Source: an uncultured Pelagibacteraceae bacterium
GTDB lineage: Bacteria > Pseudomonadota > Alphaproteobacteria > Pelagibacterales > Pelagibacteraceae
Length of the DNA: 64,000 bases
NCBI GenBank assembly: GCA_902622245.1
Contig: CACNPC010000001.1
Span: forward strand, 124,001-188,000
Direction: 5' to 3'
A program made the position numbers and the translations under genes. Every line of letters begins with the position of its first letter. Position 1 is the first letter of the stretch. Under the pieces are notes generated by a model. That model was not told the origin of the DNA and ran no database searches. It worked only from the letters and a program-made list of their open reading frames with translations. Shown here piece by piece: positions 51,656 to 60,106 of the stretch.

Positions 51656-52437
51656 CCGCCTAGGAATAGACGTCCAACATCATCATTTTTAAGTAAATCA
51701 TCACCTCTGCCGGCTATTGCCGTTTGTCCAGATACTAATACATATCCAATATCAGAAAACTCTAAACCTTTTTTGGCATTTTGCTCAACTAAAATAATTG
51801 TTTTCTTTTCATTTTTTTGTAAGTCTCCCAAAATTTCAAATACCATATCAATATATCTTGGTTCCAATCCAATAGAAGGTTCATCAACTAAAAGTACAGA
51901 AGGCTTCATTACTAAAGCTCTAGATATTTCTAATAATCTCCTTTCACCACCTGATAAAACTTTTGCTGGTTGATTTCTTCTGTTCCTTAATCTTTCATAT
52001 TTATCTAAAATCTTTTCTGCCTCTTGATATGACTCTTCTGTTTTATCTTTGATAAAACCACCCATTAACAAATTTTCTTCAACGGTCATATCTGGAAAAA
52101 CTGAATTATCTTGCAGAATATAAGCTATGCCAACTGTTTTTAATTTTTCAGCTGGAGTTAAATTTGTTATTTCCTTTCCATCAATTTCTATTTTACCTGA
52201 GAAAATATTTGTAAATCCATATATTGAGTGAAGTATTGTTGATTTGCCTGCTCCATTAGGACCAATTAAACATAATGATTGTGCTTTACTTACAAATAAA
52301 TCAAAATTATGTAAAATCTCCATTTTACCATATCCTGCGTTTAAATTTTTTATTGTTAAATGAATATCTTCTGAGGATAAGTTTTTTAAATCTTCTGCAC
52401 CGGGTGCTTTTCCTAAAACTTCATATTGATTAGACAT
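51652..52437 (-). CDS. livF: Branched-chain amino acid-type ABC transporter ATPase LivF (system 2)
   Basis: A 261-residue ATPase with about 25 extra N-terminal residues. Walker A GPNGAGKST is at 59-67, the signature LSGGERRL near 162-169 and Walker B VLLVDEPSIGL follows. The EFSDIGYVLVSG tail is LivF-like. It overlaps the LivG stop by one base. Compared with the 46898 copy, the N-terminal extension and signature differ, so these are distinct systems, not a recent duplication. Confidence 0.92.
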   Translation of the reverse strand: MSNQYEVLGKAPGAEDLKNLSSEDIHLTIKNLNAGYGKMEILHNFDLFVSKAQSLCLIGPNGAGKSTILHSIYGFTNIFSGKIEIDGKEITNLTPAEKLKTVGIAYILQDNSVFPDMTVEENLLMGGFIKDKTEESYQEAEKILDKYERLRNRRNQPAKVLSGGERRLLEISRALVMKPSVLLVDEPSIGLEPRYIDMVFEILGDLQKNEKKTIILVEQNAKKGLEFSDIGYVLVSGQTAIAGRGDDLLKNDDVGRLFLGG

Positions 52438-53177
52438 TATTGAGCCCCCAAATAAGCATCTACTACTCTTTTATCATTTTTAATTTCATCTGGAGTGCCA
52501 TTTGCAAGCATTTTGCCATGAGCAAGGCAAAATATATCTTCAGCTAATTGCATTATTACTCTCATATTGTGTTCAATAACAAGCAATGTAATCCCAAAAT
52601 CTTGATTAACTTTGATCAATCTATCAATAATTCCATTAATTAAAGTAGGATTTATTCCTGCTGTTGGCTCATCTAATAGCAACATTTCTGGTTCATTCAT
52701 CAGTGCCATTGCAAGTTCTAATAACTTTTGTTGTCCGAAAGATAGGTCGCCTGCCCTGAGTTTTCTTTTTTGATACAATCCAACAAAATTAAGTAAGTTT
52801 TCTGCTTTTTCTGTGAGCTCTTTTGGAATTTTAGAGAAAATTTTAAACAAACTTTCATCACTACCTTTGTGACTAATAAGCATGTTATCTACACAATTTA
52901 ATTTTCCATAAATTCTAGTTTGTTGAAATGTTCTTAATAATCCTAGTTTTGCAATTACTGGAACAGGTAATTCTGATACTTCTTTTCCATTAAACTTAAT
53001 TGAACCATTGTCTATTGGATAAGTGCCAACAATTGAATTAAATAAAGTAGTTTTTCCTGATCCATTAGGTCCTATAAGTCCTACTATCTTTCCTTTTTCA
53101 ACTGACATCGAAATATCGACGTTAGCTTTAACACCACCAAATGATTTACTTACATTGTTGACTTCTAAAATACTCAT
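52437..53177 (-). CDS. livG: Branched-chain amino acid-type ABC transporter ATPase LivG (system 2)
   Basis: A 246-residue ATPase with Walker A GPNGSGKTT at 36-44. Its ABC signature is LSFGQQKL near 148, with Phe in place of the first Gly of LSGGQ, as in many LivG proteins. Walker B is MLLLDEPTAGI, followed by LVIEHNMRVI. Its start overlaps the LivM stop by four bases. Confidence 0.92.
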   Translation of the reverse strand: MSILEVNNVSKSFGGVKANVDISMSVEKGKIVGLIGPNGSGKTTLFNSIVGTYPIDNGSIKFNGKEVSELPVPVIAKLGLLRTFQQTRIYGKLNCVDNMLISHKGSDESLFKIFSKIPKELTEKAENLLNFVGLYQKRKLRAGDLSFGQQKLLELAMALMNEPEMLLLDEPTAGINPTLINGIIDRLIKVNQDFGITLLVIEHNMRVIMQLAEDIFCLAHGKMLANGTPDEIKNDKRVVDAYLGAQ

Positions 53178-54226
53178 TTTAATTCTACCTGTGCTTTTCG
53201 ATCAGCTTCATCAACAACTTCACCAAATCTTTCTGGATATTTTTCTCTCAACCATCCCATTAATCCTTCAGGGAAATAAATTACTATCACTACGATTAAA
53301 ACTCCTAAAGCAACATACTGCCAACCAAGAAAGAATGTCCAAAAACCCTCTTTAAAAAAGTGAAATAAAGTTGCACCAATAATTGGGCCCCATAAAGTTC
53401 CCTTACCTCCAAGGATTGCCATTAAAACCATAAAAACACCCATCTCTCTCCCATCGAAGGCAACATCTGTTGAGTCGATATAACCAACTAGACCTCCCAT
53501 TATTCCTCCAGCAAGACCACAAAAGAAAGCTGAAATCATCCATCCAGTTATTTTGTATTTCATAGTCTCAATTCCCATTGCTTCAGCTTTGTCTTCATTA
53601 TCTCTGATTGCATTCAGAATTAATCTAAACCTTGTTGTATAAATTGCTCTTACAGCAATGAAAGTTAGAACGAGTGCTCCGAAACTTAAAAAATAAAAAA
53701 ATTCTCCTCTTGCCTCAAGACCTCCAATATTTGGAAAAGGAGGAGTAGTAAAGCCCTGTCCAGCTCCGATAATTTCAATACCACCCGAAATTTCACCTGC
53801 TGCAACTCCTAAACCTAATGTACAAATTGCAAAGTAATGACCTCTTAATCCTAAAATTGCATAACCAATTAATCCTGCAACAATTGTGGGAACAACGGCT
53901 GCAACTACCAGGCCAGCTGCCATGCCTTGAAAGAATTGTGAAGGTGTGTGAACGAAAGTTTTTTCACCACCACTTTCAGTCCACTCAGCTAACGGAAAAA
54001 ACATACCAACTTGAACGGATGCACAAAGATACATTCCCAAGCCATAAAATAAAATATTTCCAAATGTATTATAGCCCATTTCACCACCTTGGATATTCCA
54101 AGTAGTTGCTAGAACAATCAATACACACAGAATTGATAATTGAACTTTAAAAGCTGGAAAAATAAAAGGTGCAACTAAACCAAATACCAAAATTCCTATA
54201 TACAATATCCAACTATTTTTGTTCAT
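53174..54226 (-). CDS. livM: Branched-chain amino acid-type ABC transporter permease LivM (system 2)
   Basis: A 350-residue permease with about eight to nine hydrophobic segments. The LivM core LRGHYFAICTLGLGVAAGEIS and the EAA-equivalent RDNEDKAEAMGIETM are present. The C-terminal tail after about 325 is charged. It overlaps the end of the small 60-residue ORF by 14 bases and starts after the LivH gene, so a small gene is inserted between the two permeases. Confidence 0.92.
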   Translation of the reverse strand: MNKNSWILYIGILVFGLVAPFIFPAFKVQLSILCVLIVLATTWNIQGGEMGYNTFGNILFYGLGMYLCASVQVGMFFPLAEWTESGGEKTFVHTPSQFFQGMAAGLVVAAVVPTIVAGLIGYAILGLRGHYFAICTLGLGVAAGEISGGIEIIGAGQGFTTPPFPNIGGLEARGEFFYFLSFGALVLTFIAVRAIYTTRFRLILNAIRDNEDKAEAMGIETMKYKITGWMISAFFCGLAGGIMGGLVGYIDSTDVAFDGREMGVFMVLMAILGGKGTLWGPIIGATLFHFFKEGFWTFFLGWQYVALGVLIVVIVIYFPEGLMGWLREKYPERFGEVVDEADRKAQVELK

Positions 54227-54395
54227 ATAAACTCTCTATTTTATCTCTAAAATCTTTATCAACTGTAAAATAATGTCCATTTTCTTCATGAAGACTAGAT
54301 CCTGTTGAATGATATTCATCTAAATGTTTTTTAAATTTTTCAATATCTATTTCTATAAGTTTGCCATTATCGTCTTTAATTTTAGCTTTTCTCAC
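54213..54395 (-). CDS. Small unknown protein between livH and livM (system 2)
   Basis: A 60-residue hydrophilic ORF with no membrane segment and no recognised family. It starts at a GTG overlapping the LivH stop (GTGA, four bases) and its end overlaps the LivM start by 14 bases, so it is tightly coupled at both ends. A purine-rich stretch (AGAGAGAG) lies about 10 bases upstream of the GTG. It is rich in Lys, Asp, Glu and His, with alternating charged residues. Coupling and lack of spacer favour a real gene. Its role could be regulatory or structural for the transporter, but I see no evidence for a function. Confidence 0.65.
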   Translation of the reverse strand: MRKAKIKDDNGKLIEIDIEKFKKHLDEYHSTGSSLHEENGHYFTVDKDFRDKIESLYEQK

Positions 54396-55285
54396 TTTAA
54401 ATACTCTCTCTTTCTTGAAAGTTTAAATCTTCTGTAAACTAAAATTAAAACTAATAATAAAAATACTGAACCAATTCTAAATTCAGTACCAAGAATGTAA
54501 TCTGCAAATTCTTCAAATATTCCTAATCCCATACCTGACATAGCTACTCCAGGTAAATTTCCTAATCCTGCAACAATTACAATCATAAATGATCTTATAG
54601 TGTATGGTAATCCCATATAAGGATGAATTGTAAAAGTTATTGAAATTAAAGCTCCTGCTACACCACATAATGCTGCATTTATTCCAAAGGTTGCTGCATA
54701 AACTTTTTCAGTATCAACACCTAAAATCTTTGCGGCTCTTGCATTTTGAGCTGTTGCTCTAATTGCACGACCTAATTTTGATCTTTTCATATAAACTACT
54801 AAACAAATTGCAAAGACAATACTTATAAAAGCAGAAAATATTTTAGAGTTTGGCAGAACAACATTATTATCAAATAACATAGTTGTTCCATATCCTGAGT
54901 TAGCCAATACAACATCTGCACCAAATGCAAAGTTCATTAACTGCATGAAAAGAATACTAATTCCAAATGTTGCTAATATTGAAATGAAGAGATCTCTGTC
55001 TACAACTTTATTTATAACTAATTTATAAATTGCAATACCAACAAAATACATAATTATAGGAGAGACAATTACTCCCCAAGCTGGATGAATTCCATATAGA
55101 TACATAAAATATGCAATGTAACCACCTAATATAACAAGGTCTCCCTGTGCAATGTTAATTATATTCATAACACCCCATTGGAGTGCCATTCCATAAGCAA
55201 TTAATGCAAATAATATTCCAAGTAAAAGTCCATCAAGACATGCTTGAATGGTTATCATTGGATATTGGAAGACTAAAAAATCCAT
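54392..55285 (-). CDS. livH: Branched-chain amino acid-type ABC transporter permease LivH (system 2)
   Basis: A 297-residue permease with the LivH features ALQWGVMNIINIAQGDLVILGGYIAYF-type start (near 30-56), RATAQNARAAKILGVDTEK (EAA-equivalent) and AGLGNLPGVAMSGMGLGIFEE. It begins 27 bases after a terminator-like hairpin (55312-55335) that separates it from the binding-protein gene. A four-base overlap couples it to the 60-residue ORF. Confidence 0.92.
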   Translation of the reverse strand: MDFLVFQYPMITIQACLDGLLLGILFALIAYGMALQWGVMNIINIAQGDLVILGGYIAYFMYLYGIHPAWGVIVSPIIMYFVGIAIYKLVINKVVDRDLFISILATFGISILFMQLMNFAFGADVVLANSGYGTTMLFDNNVVLPNSKIFSAFISIVFAICLVVYMKRSKLGRAIRATAQNARAAKILGVDTEKVYAATFGINAALCGVAGALISITFTIHPYMGLPYTIRSFMIVIVAGLGNLPGVAMSGMGLGIFEEFADYILGTEFRIGSVFLLLVLILVYRRFKLSRKREYLK

Positions 55286-55311
55286 AATTTAATTTTGATT
55301 TCTATAAAAAA

Positions 55312-55335
55312 AAGCCCCCTATTTCTAGGGGGCTT
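55312..55335 (-). terminator. Strong hairpin between Liv-2 binding-protein and livH genes
   Basis: A 9-bp perfect stem AAGCCCCCT / AGGGGGCTT with a six-base loop. On the minus strand it is followed by a run of T. It lies 12 bases after the binding-protein stop and 27 bases before livH. As in the peptide and polyamine-type systems, it is placed between binding-protein and permease genes of the same direction. Confidence 0.88.
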
Positions 55336-55347
55336 AATTATTTTTTT

Positions 55348-56586
55348 TTATCTTTCAGACCACTTTGGTACTGGGTGTATTAACTCAGCTGAAGCCCATT
55401 TTAATGGAGCAACAACTTTATTTTCACACTTACCAGCATCATCACACATTACTTGGAAAAGTACCATTGGTTTGTCAACATTTTGACCACCAGGTGCAAA
55501 TTTAATATTTCCATAGAATGTTTGCATGTTAGTTGCAGCAAGAGCATCTCTTACTTTTTTCTGATCAAAAGTATTAGCTCTTTCAAAAGCATCTTTAAAT
55601 ACTAACAGTGCAGCTGAAGACTCTGCAGATTGATATGGCGGATCATAGCCAAATTCTTTTTCAAAATCTGCTGCATATGTCATACCGTCTTTAAAGTAAT
55701 CATCTTTGTAAGTTAAAGTTTTATGCCATTGTGAAGCGCATAATGCATATTGAGAATTTTTACCATGTTGCTTTGATAATTTTGCAGCATCACAGTGTGT
55801 CATTGCCAACATCGGAACATCAACTTTCATTTCTGAAATTTGTCTTATAGCTGTCAAAGCTCCTTTTGTATGACCTGAAACAACCAATACATCTGGCTTC
55901 ATTTGTTTCACTTTAACTAGTGTAGCAGCCATATCATTAAGCTCTTTTGGAAGTTTATCATCGATTATAATTTCTGATCCAGTTTCTTTAGCTGCATCTA
56001 AAATACCTAATCTTACATCTTGCGAGAATGCATCTTGCTCAAAAGCTTGTGCAATTCTTACGCCTTTTCCGCCATTTAACTCAACAGCTGTTCTTATCGC
56101 TACATCAAGATATAAGTTTGCAGGTGCTAATACCGCAAATAGATATTTGTAACCTTTCGTAAACAAAGATCTAGAAGCACCGTTAGCCTCAACCATTGGT
56201 ACACCATATTTTTCTGTTACTGGTGCGATCGCTTTTGTTAAACCAGAACTGTATGGACCAAGCATGAACTCTACTTTATCTTGTGAGATTAATCTTTCTG
56301 CTAGCTGAGCTGCTCTTTTTGGGTTTGACTCATCATCGTAATAAATAATATCAAACTTATAAGTTTTTCCCCCAACTTTTACTCCACCCATGCTGTTAAT
56401 TCTGTCAACAGCCATGTTATAGCCGTTTTGAGTATGAACACCATTAGATGAATACTTACCAGTTAAAGAGATTGCAGCACCTAAAATAATTTTATCTCCA
56501 ACAACTTTTGCAAATGACACAACTGAAGTTGAAAATAATAATGCTATTGCAGAAACAAATGTAATTAAAATGTTTTTTATTTTCAT
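55348..56586 (-). CDS. Branched-chain amino acid-type ABC transporter substrate-binding protein (Liv system 2)
   Basis: A 412-residue periplasmic binding protein of the LivK type. The signal peptide is about residues 1-26 (KIKNILITFVSAIALLF then SFA-K). The mature segment GAAISLTGKYSSNG matches the family's N-terminal strand and pocket. A strong ribosome-binding site (AAAGGGG) lies just upstream of the ATG. A (TTAA) run of four copies is at 56597-56612 in the leader. The 412-residue length suggests ligands larger than leucine are possible. It is the first gene of the operon down to azlD. Confidence 0.9.
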   Translation of the reverse strand: MKIKNILITFVSAIALLFSTSVVSFAKVVGDKIILGAAISLTGKYSSNGVHTQNGYNMAVDRINSMGGVKVGGKTYKFDIIYYDDESNPKRAAQLAERLISQDKVEFMLGPYSSGLTKAIAPVTEKYGVPMVEANGASRSLFTKGYKYLFAVLAPANLYLDVAIRTAVELNGGKGVRIAQAFEQDAFSQDVRLGILDAAKETGSEIIIDDKLPKELNDMAATLVKVKQMKPDVLVVSGHTKGALTAIRQISEMKVDVPMLAMTHCDAAKLSKQHGKNSQYALCASQWHKTLTYKDDYFKDGMTYAADFEKEFGYDPPYQSAESSAALLVFKDAFERANTFDQKKVRDALAATNMQTFYGNIKFAPGGQNVDKPMVLFQVMCDDAGKCENKVVAPLKWASAELIHPVPKWSER

Positions 56587-56674
56587 TTATTCCCCTTTAA
56601 TTAATTAATTAATAAAGTTTAAATTAATAACAAAAACTATTTAATTGCAAGTGTGAGTAGTAGCGCAATATAAC

Positions 56675-57289
56675 CTAGTATTGTTGGGTAAATGCAATAA
56701 TTATTGCAATAAAAATAATTACACAAGCTGAAATTGTATTTATAATTTTAGGATTAGCTTTGATCCAAACAATTAATTTACTAGCTAGTATAGCATAACC
56801 AACCAAAGATAGAAAATCTAATACAACATAAGTTGTTATTAAAATAATAAACTGAATAATATAATTAGAATTAAAATCAATAAATTGTGGAAATATAAAT
56901 GGAAAGAACATCCATGCTTTAGGACTTGTCCCTGCTACTAAAAATCCATCTTTGTAAAATGAAAAAAAACTTTTATCGGAAATATCTTTTGTATTTATAT
57001 CTTTAGGTCTCGATTTATAAATATCATATGCAAGATATGTTAAATATGCGATACCTAACCACTTTAAAGTATTAAGTATTGTTGGATTATCAGATAAAAA
57101 AGATCCAATAACAAATATTACAAGAGTTGCCTGAATAATGTTCGCAGTTACATCTCCTAATGCAGTCCAAACACACTTTTGAACACCATAGTTCATTGAG
57201 TATGAAATAATTACGATTCTAGGTGTGCCTGGGGTTATAAACATAAAAATGATAATCTGTAAAAAGAGGATAAAATCTAAGGGAAGCAT
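56675..57289 (-). CDS. LysE/RhtB-family amino acid exporter
   Basis: A 204-residue membrane protein with about five to six hydrophobic helices. The early TPGTPRIVIISYSMNYG (near 20-36) corresponds to the PGP motif region of LysE/RhtB exporters, and SPKAWMFFPFIFPQF is the conserved central segment. It exports amino acids; specificity is unknown. It precedes the Liv-2 binding-protein gene on the same strand with an 88-base gap, and its start codon overlaps one arm of an inverted repeat. Confidence 0.85.
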   Translation of the reverse strand: MLPLDFILFLQIIIFMFITPGTPRIVIISYSMNYGVQKCVWTALGDVTANIIQATLVIFVIGSFLSDNPTILNTLKWLGIAYLTYLAYDIYKSRPKDINTKDISDKSFFSFYKDGFLVAGTSPKAWMFFPFIFPQFIDFNSNYIIQFIILITTYVVLDFLSLVGYAILASKLIVWIKANPKIINTISACVIIFIAIIIAFTQQY

Positions 57290-57344
57290 TTTTAGGATAG
57301 TCCTAAAAAACCGGGAGCTAAAGATGGCTAGATAGGACTATCTA
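57289..57344. promoter_or_regulatory. Two inverted repeats in the lysE / 57410 divergent region
   Basis: The first repeat is TTTTTAGGA-TAG-TCCTAAAAA (57289-57309), directly touching the lysE start codon. The second is TAGATAG-GA-CTATCTA (57329-57344). They share the core GATAG/CTATC and are about 20 bases apart. Such paired sites in a divergent promoter look like operators. As RNA, the first would form a hairpin just upstream of the lysE start. Confidence 0.45.
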
Positions 57345-57409
57345 AAAGTGATAATATCATAGCCTTAAGTATTTGCATTAAAATAATTTTAGTAATTTGT
57401 TGAATTTTC

Positions 57410-57706
57410 ATGAAAAAAAGTCACAGACCTACAACCAGAGTTAAGAATCCAGAGCCTCCTTTGGAGAGTCCAGATTGGGTCATATGGGCGGCCTGGGCAG
57501 ATCGGATCACTTTCGAAGAAATTGAAAAAAAAACTGGTAAGACTGAAGGTGAAGTTATTAAAATTATGAGAAGATCCTTAAAGCCATCGTCATTTAGACT
57601 TTGGAGAAAAAGAGCAAGCTCACAAAGTATTAAACACCGGAAAAAATTTGAATATTCTAGAAAATTAATCAAATCAAAGATAAATAAAAACGATTACTCA
57701 CTCTAG
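57410..57706 (+). CDS. TIGR03643-type small conserved protein
   Basis: A 98-residue basic protein of a widespread uncharacterised family. The recognisable core is WAAWADRITFEEIEKKTG (about 26-43), then EVIKIMRRSLKPSSFRLWRKR (about 47-67). The alternating helices look helix-turn-helix-like and the protein is strongly basic, so nucleic-acid binding is conceivable but unproven. It is divergent from lysE and followed by the glutaredoxin gene after 32 bases. Confidence 0.72.
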   Translation: MKKSHRPTTRVKNPEPPLESPDWVIWAAWADRITFEEIEKKTGKTEGEVIKIMRRSLKPSSFRLWRKRASSQSIKHRKKFEYSRKLIKSKINKNDYSL

Positions 57707-57738
57707 TATTTTAAGAAACAAAGATTATATTCCTACTT

Positions 57739-57993
57739 ATGAAAAATATTACTGTCTATTCTGGTCCAATGTGTGGTTATTGTGATGCTGCAAAGCGTTT
57801 GCTAACAAGAAATAATTTAAGTTATACCGAAATAGATGTATCACTGAAAGATGGTTTAAGAGAAGAAATGACAAAAAAAGCAAATGGTAAAAGAACCATA
57901 CCTCAAATATTTTTTGATGACTATCACGTAGGTGGATATCAAGAGTTAAGAGAACTTGAAAAAGCAGGTAATTTAATTTCTAGTTTAAAATAA
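57739..57993 (+). CDS. grxC: Glutaredoxin (Grx3/GrxC type)
   Basis: An 84-residue dithiol glutaredoxin. The active site is Cys 12 and Cys 15 in CGYC (CPYC in the classic form). TIPQIFFDD at about 54-62 is the cis-Pro glutathione-binding strand, followed by HVGGYQEL. It reduces disulfides and glutathionylated proteins in the cytoplasm. Length is normal. It ends three bases from the convergent exported-protein gene. Confidence 0.92.
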   Translation: MKNITVYSGPMCGYCDAAKRLLTRNNLSYTEIDVSLKDGLREEMTKKANGKRTIPQIFFDDYHVGGYQELRELEKAGNLISSLK

Positions 57994-57996
57994 ATT

Positions 57997-58860
57997 TTAT
58001 TTTATCGTAATAGTTACAATAGGTTCCTCAGGATAAAATGAGCAATGTGCATCAGATTGTCCAGCACAATTACTACCATTATCGCAAACTTCTTGTACAC
58101 CAATTGCATTTCTTGTTCCAAAAGATATGTCGATTGTTGGTGGATTTAATGTGACAGTATAAGGTTTTGCTAAAACATACACCAGTTGAACATCATCAGT
58201 TGTAACAGAGGATCTCATTGTTGTCATTGCGATTGCTGATGAAAGATTAGAAGCTGAGGCTGCATAATCCCAAGTCCAGCCATCATTTTTTGCACAATTA
58301 GCTGTTTCACATTGAGTATAATTGTTACTTGTGCTTTCGTCTCCCTGTCTACCATCAGTCATATATAAATTCATTGCAGCATTGGTGCCGCCTTCGGCTA
58401 TTGCTACTTTATGGGTATACTTATCTGTTGCCTCATCATTTTCGTACTGTGCATCAGTCGTAGCTACTGTAACACAATTATCTGTATCATCAGTTCCACC
58501 TGTATCAAGAGCGCTTTCTGATTTTATAATAAATTTTCTATCAACTGTAACTCTCATATGAGTATAAGTCTCTCCCAGAGGTAAAAGTGCGGGATCTCCA
58601 TAATTAGCTGCAGCCGAACCAGCTGACACAGAAGCAATGTCTACTTCTTTGTCTCCTGAACCAATAGTTACCGCATTTTGACATGCAGCAGCAGTTCCAA
58701 CATCATCAAAGTCAACAACTGTATAACCAGTACAAAGCTCAACTTTTCTCATAATCACTTTATAAACATCAGCATTTCCAGTTGCTGTGGCCGCAATTGC
58801 TAGCTTATTAGATAATACAAATATAAACAGAAATGTTGTTAATTTAAAAAATTCTTTCAT
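57997..58860 (-). CDS. Cysteine-rich exported protein of unknown function
   Basis: A 287-residue protein with a signal peptide (about 1-23, FKLTTFLFIFVLS core, IAA cleavage region). The mature part is rich in Thr, Ala, Asp and Asn with several cysteines (for example in VELCTGY, CVTVAT, CETANC, EVCDNGSNC, HCSFYP). This suggests a disulfide-stabilised extracytoplasmic protein. No catalytic motif is recognised. Its ATG overlaps the stop of the upstream barrel gene (TAATG), so the two are translationally coupled and probably work together on the cell surface. Confidence 0.7.
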   Translation of the reverse strand: MKEFFKLTTFLFIFVLSNKLAIAATATGNADVYKVIMRKVELCTGYTVVDFDDVGTAAACQNAVTIGSGDKEVDIASVSAGSAAANYGDPALLPLGETYTHMRVTVDRKFIIKSESALDTGGTDDTDNCVTVATTDAQYENDEATDKYTHKVAIAEGGTNAAMNLYMTDGRQGDESTSNNYTQCETANCAKNDGWTWDYAASASNLSSAIAMTTMRSSVTTDDVQLVYVLAKPYTVTLNPPTIDISFGTRNAIGVQEVCDNGSNCAGQSDAHCSFYPEEPIVTITIK

Positions 58861-59687
58861 TAATCAGTCCTTGATATGGTTGCATTACCATCAAACTCAA
58901 CCATAATTTTGTTATTTCTTTTAACTTTTGTAAGTAATTCTCCAGACATATCTTTATTCTTTCTCCAAATATCTGAACTGATACCATCAGATGCTGTTGG
59001 TCCTTCTTTTGGTGGATGAATAAACATTATTTTAACAAAATATTCATCTTCTAACCCAGCTCTATCTTTATCATCATAAGCAAATTCTAGTTGTAAATTC
59101 TGTGATAAAGAAAATTCAGATCCAATTATTAATCCTTCAACATCGTTTCTGTTTACGCCATCCCATGAATATGTATTCAAAAATATGTCTGCCCAATGTA
59201 AATAAGGAATCTGAGAAGCTAATCTTAAATCATATCCATCTAAAACTTTTTCTCCATCCGCATCATCTAATCCAAAATAATTATTATATGCAAATTCTAA
59301 TACAGCGTTTCTCATTTCCAGACCAATACTTGATCTAGTATTTCCTTGATCATCATAATCTAAAAATAAATTTAACCCCGTAAGTGTAAATTTGTCATCA
59401 CTAAGAAATCTTTTTCCTAAACCAAAATTTGCAGTAATTCTTTCATCATTATTTTTCTCAGTATTAAATAAAGACATTTGGGTAAAATAATTACCATTTT
59501 CATTTCTGTCTAATTCTCTAACTAACAAGATACTATAATCTGGAGAATAATTTTCTCTTAAATCAATACTTACTTCCGTATCTCCTTCTCCCGGAATTAA
59601 GTTTGAAATATACTCGGATACTGTGTTTGAGAAAGCATAAGTAGTTAGAATTGTATAACTTAGAGCTAAAAATATTAAATATCTCAT
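58860..59687 (-). CDS. Inverse autotransporter-like outer-membrane barrel
   Basis: A 275-residue exported protein (signal about 1-19, ending AFS-N) that resembles the beta-barrel domain of the intimin/invasin inverse autotransporter family. It has GLGKRFLSDDKFTLTGLNLF near 98-118, a following LDYDDQGNTRSSIGLEMRN, then GYDLRLASQIPYLHWADIFL and GSEFSLSQNLQLEFAYDD. Alternating hydrophobic strands continue nearly to the end. There are no bacterial immunoglobulin passenger domains after the barrel; the tail of about 50 residues is short. Assignment rests on these motifs. It is coupled to the exported protein at 57997. Confidence 0.62.
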   Translation of the reverse strand: MRYLIFLALSYTILTTYAFSNTVSEYISNLIPGEGDTEVSIDLRENYSPDYSILLVRELDRNENGNYFTQMSLFNTEKNNDERITANFGLGKRFLSDDKFTLTGLNLFLDYDDQGNTRSSIGLEMRNAVLEFAYNNYFGLDDADGEKVLDGYDLRLASQIPYLHWADIFLNTYSWDGVNRNDVEGLIIGSEFSLSQNLQLEFAYDDKDRAGLEDEYFVKIMFIHPPKEGPTASDGISSDIWRKNKDMSGELLTKVKRNNKIMVEFDGNATISRTD

Positions 59688-59737
59688 ATATTATATTATA
59701 TATGATGATCTAGATATTTATAAAGATTTTATTTACT

Positions 59738-60106
59738 CTATTTTTTAGGCTTAAATACTAAGCAAATTCCATTGTTACAAAATCTTTTTCCAGTAGGTTG
59801 TGGACCATCATCAAATATATGTCCATGATGTCCCCCACATTTCTTACAATGGTACTCAGTCCTAGCATAACCAATATGGTGGTCTGTCTTGGTCTCAAAT
59901 ACATCTGGAAGAGATTTATAAAAAGAGGGCCACCCAGATCCACTTTCATATTTTGTTGATGATTTAAATAATTCAATATCACAGTTAGCGCAGTGATATG
60001 AGCCCTCTCTTTTTTCGCTGTTTAATTCGCTTGAACCAGGAGGCTCGGTTGCTTCATTGAATAAAATATTTTCTTGTTCTGAAGTTAAATTTGAATTTTT
60101 TTTCAT
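59738..60106 (-). CDS. msrB: Peptide-methionine (R)-S-oxide reductase MsrB
   Basis: A 122-residue MsrB that reduces methionine R-sulfoxide. Zinc cysteines form CANC and CKKC pairs. The core YESGSGWPSF near 52-61 and HHGHIFDDGPQPTGKR near 92-107 are intact. The catalytic Cys is in RFCNNG close to the C-terminus. It abuts the HDAC-family gene (1-base overlap). Together with MsrA at 22930 it covers both sulfoxide stereoisomers. Confidence 0.93.
   Translation of the reverse strand: MKKNSNLTSEQENILFNEATEPPGSSELNSEKREGSYHCANCDIELFKSSTKYESGSGWPSFYKSLPDVFETKTDHHIGYARTEYHCKKCGGHHGHIFDDGPQPTGKRFCNNGICLVFKPKK

Noticed and set aside
56597..56612. Four tandem TTAA units in the leader of the Liv-2 binding-protein gene
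   Set aside because: Simple AT repeat of low complexity without further structure; not evidence for a mobile element or phase-variable switch by itself.
43227..57289. Recent duplication of the Liv transporter
   Set aside because: The two systems differ in permease length, LivF N-terminus, gene arrangement and binding-protein sequence; they are separate paralogous systems.
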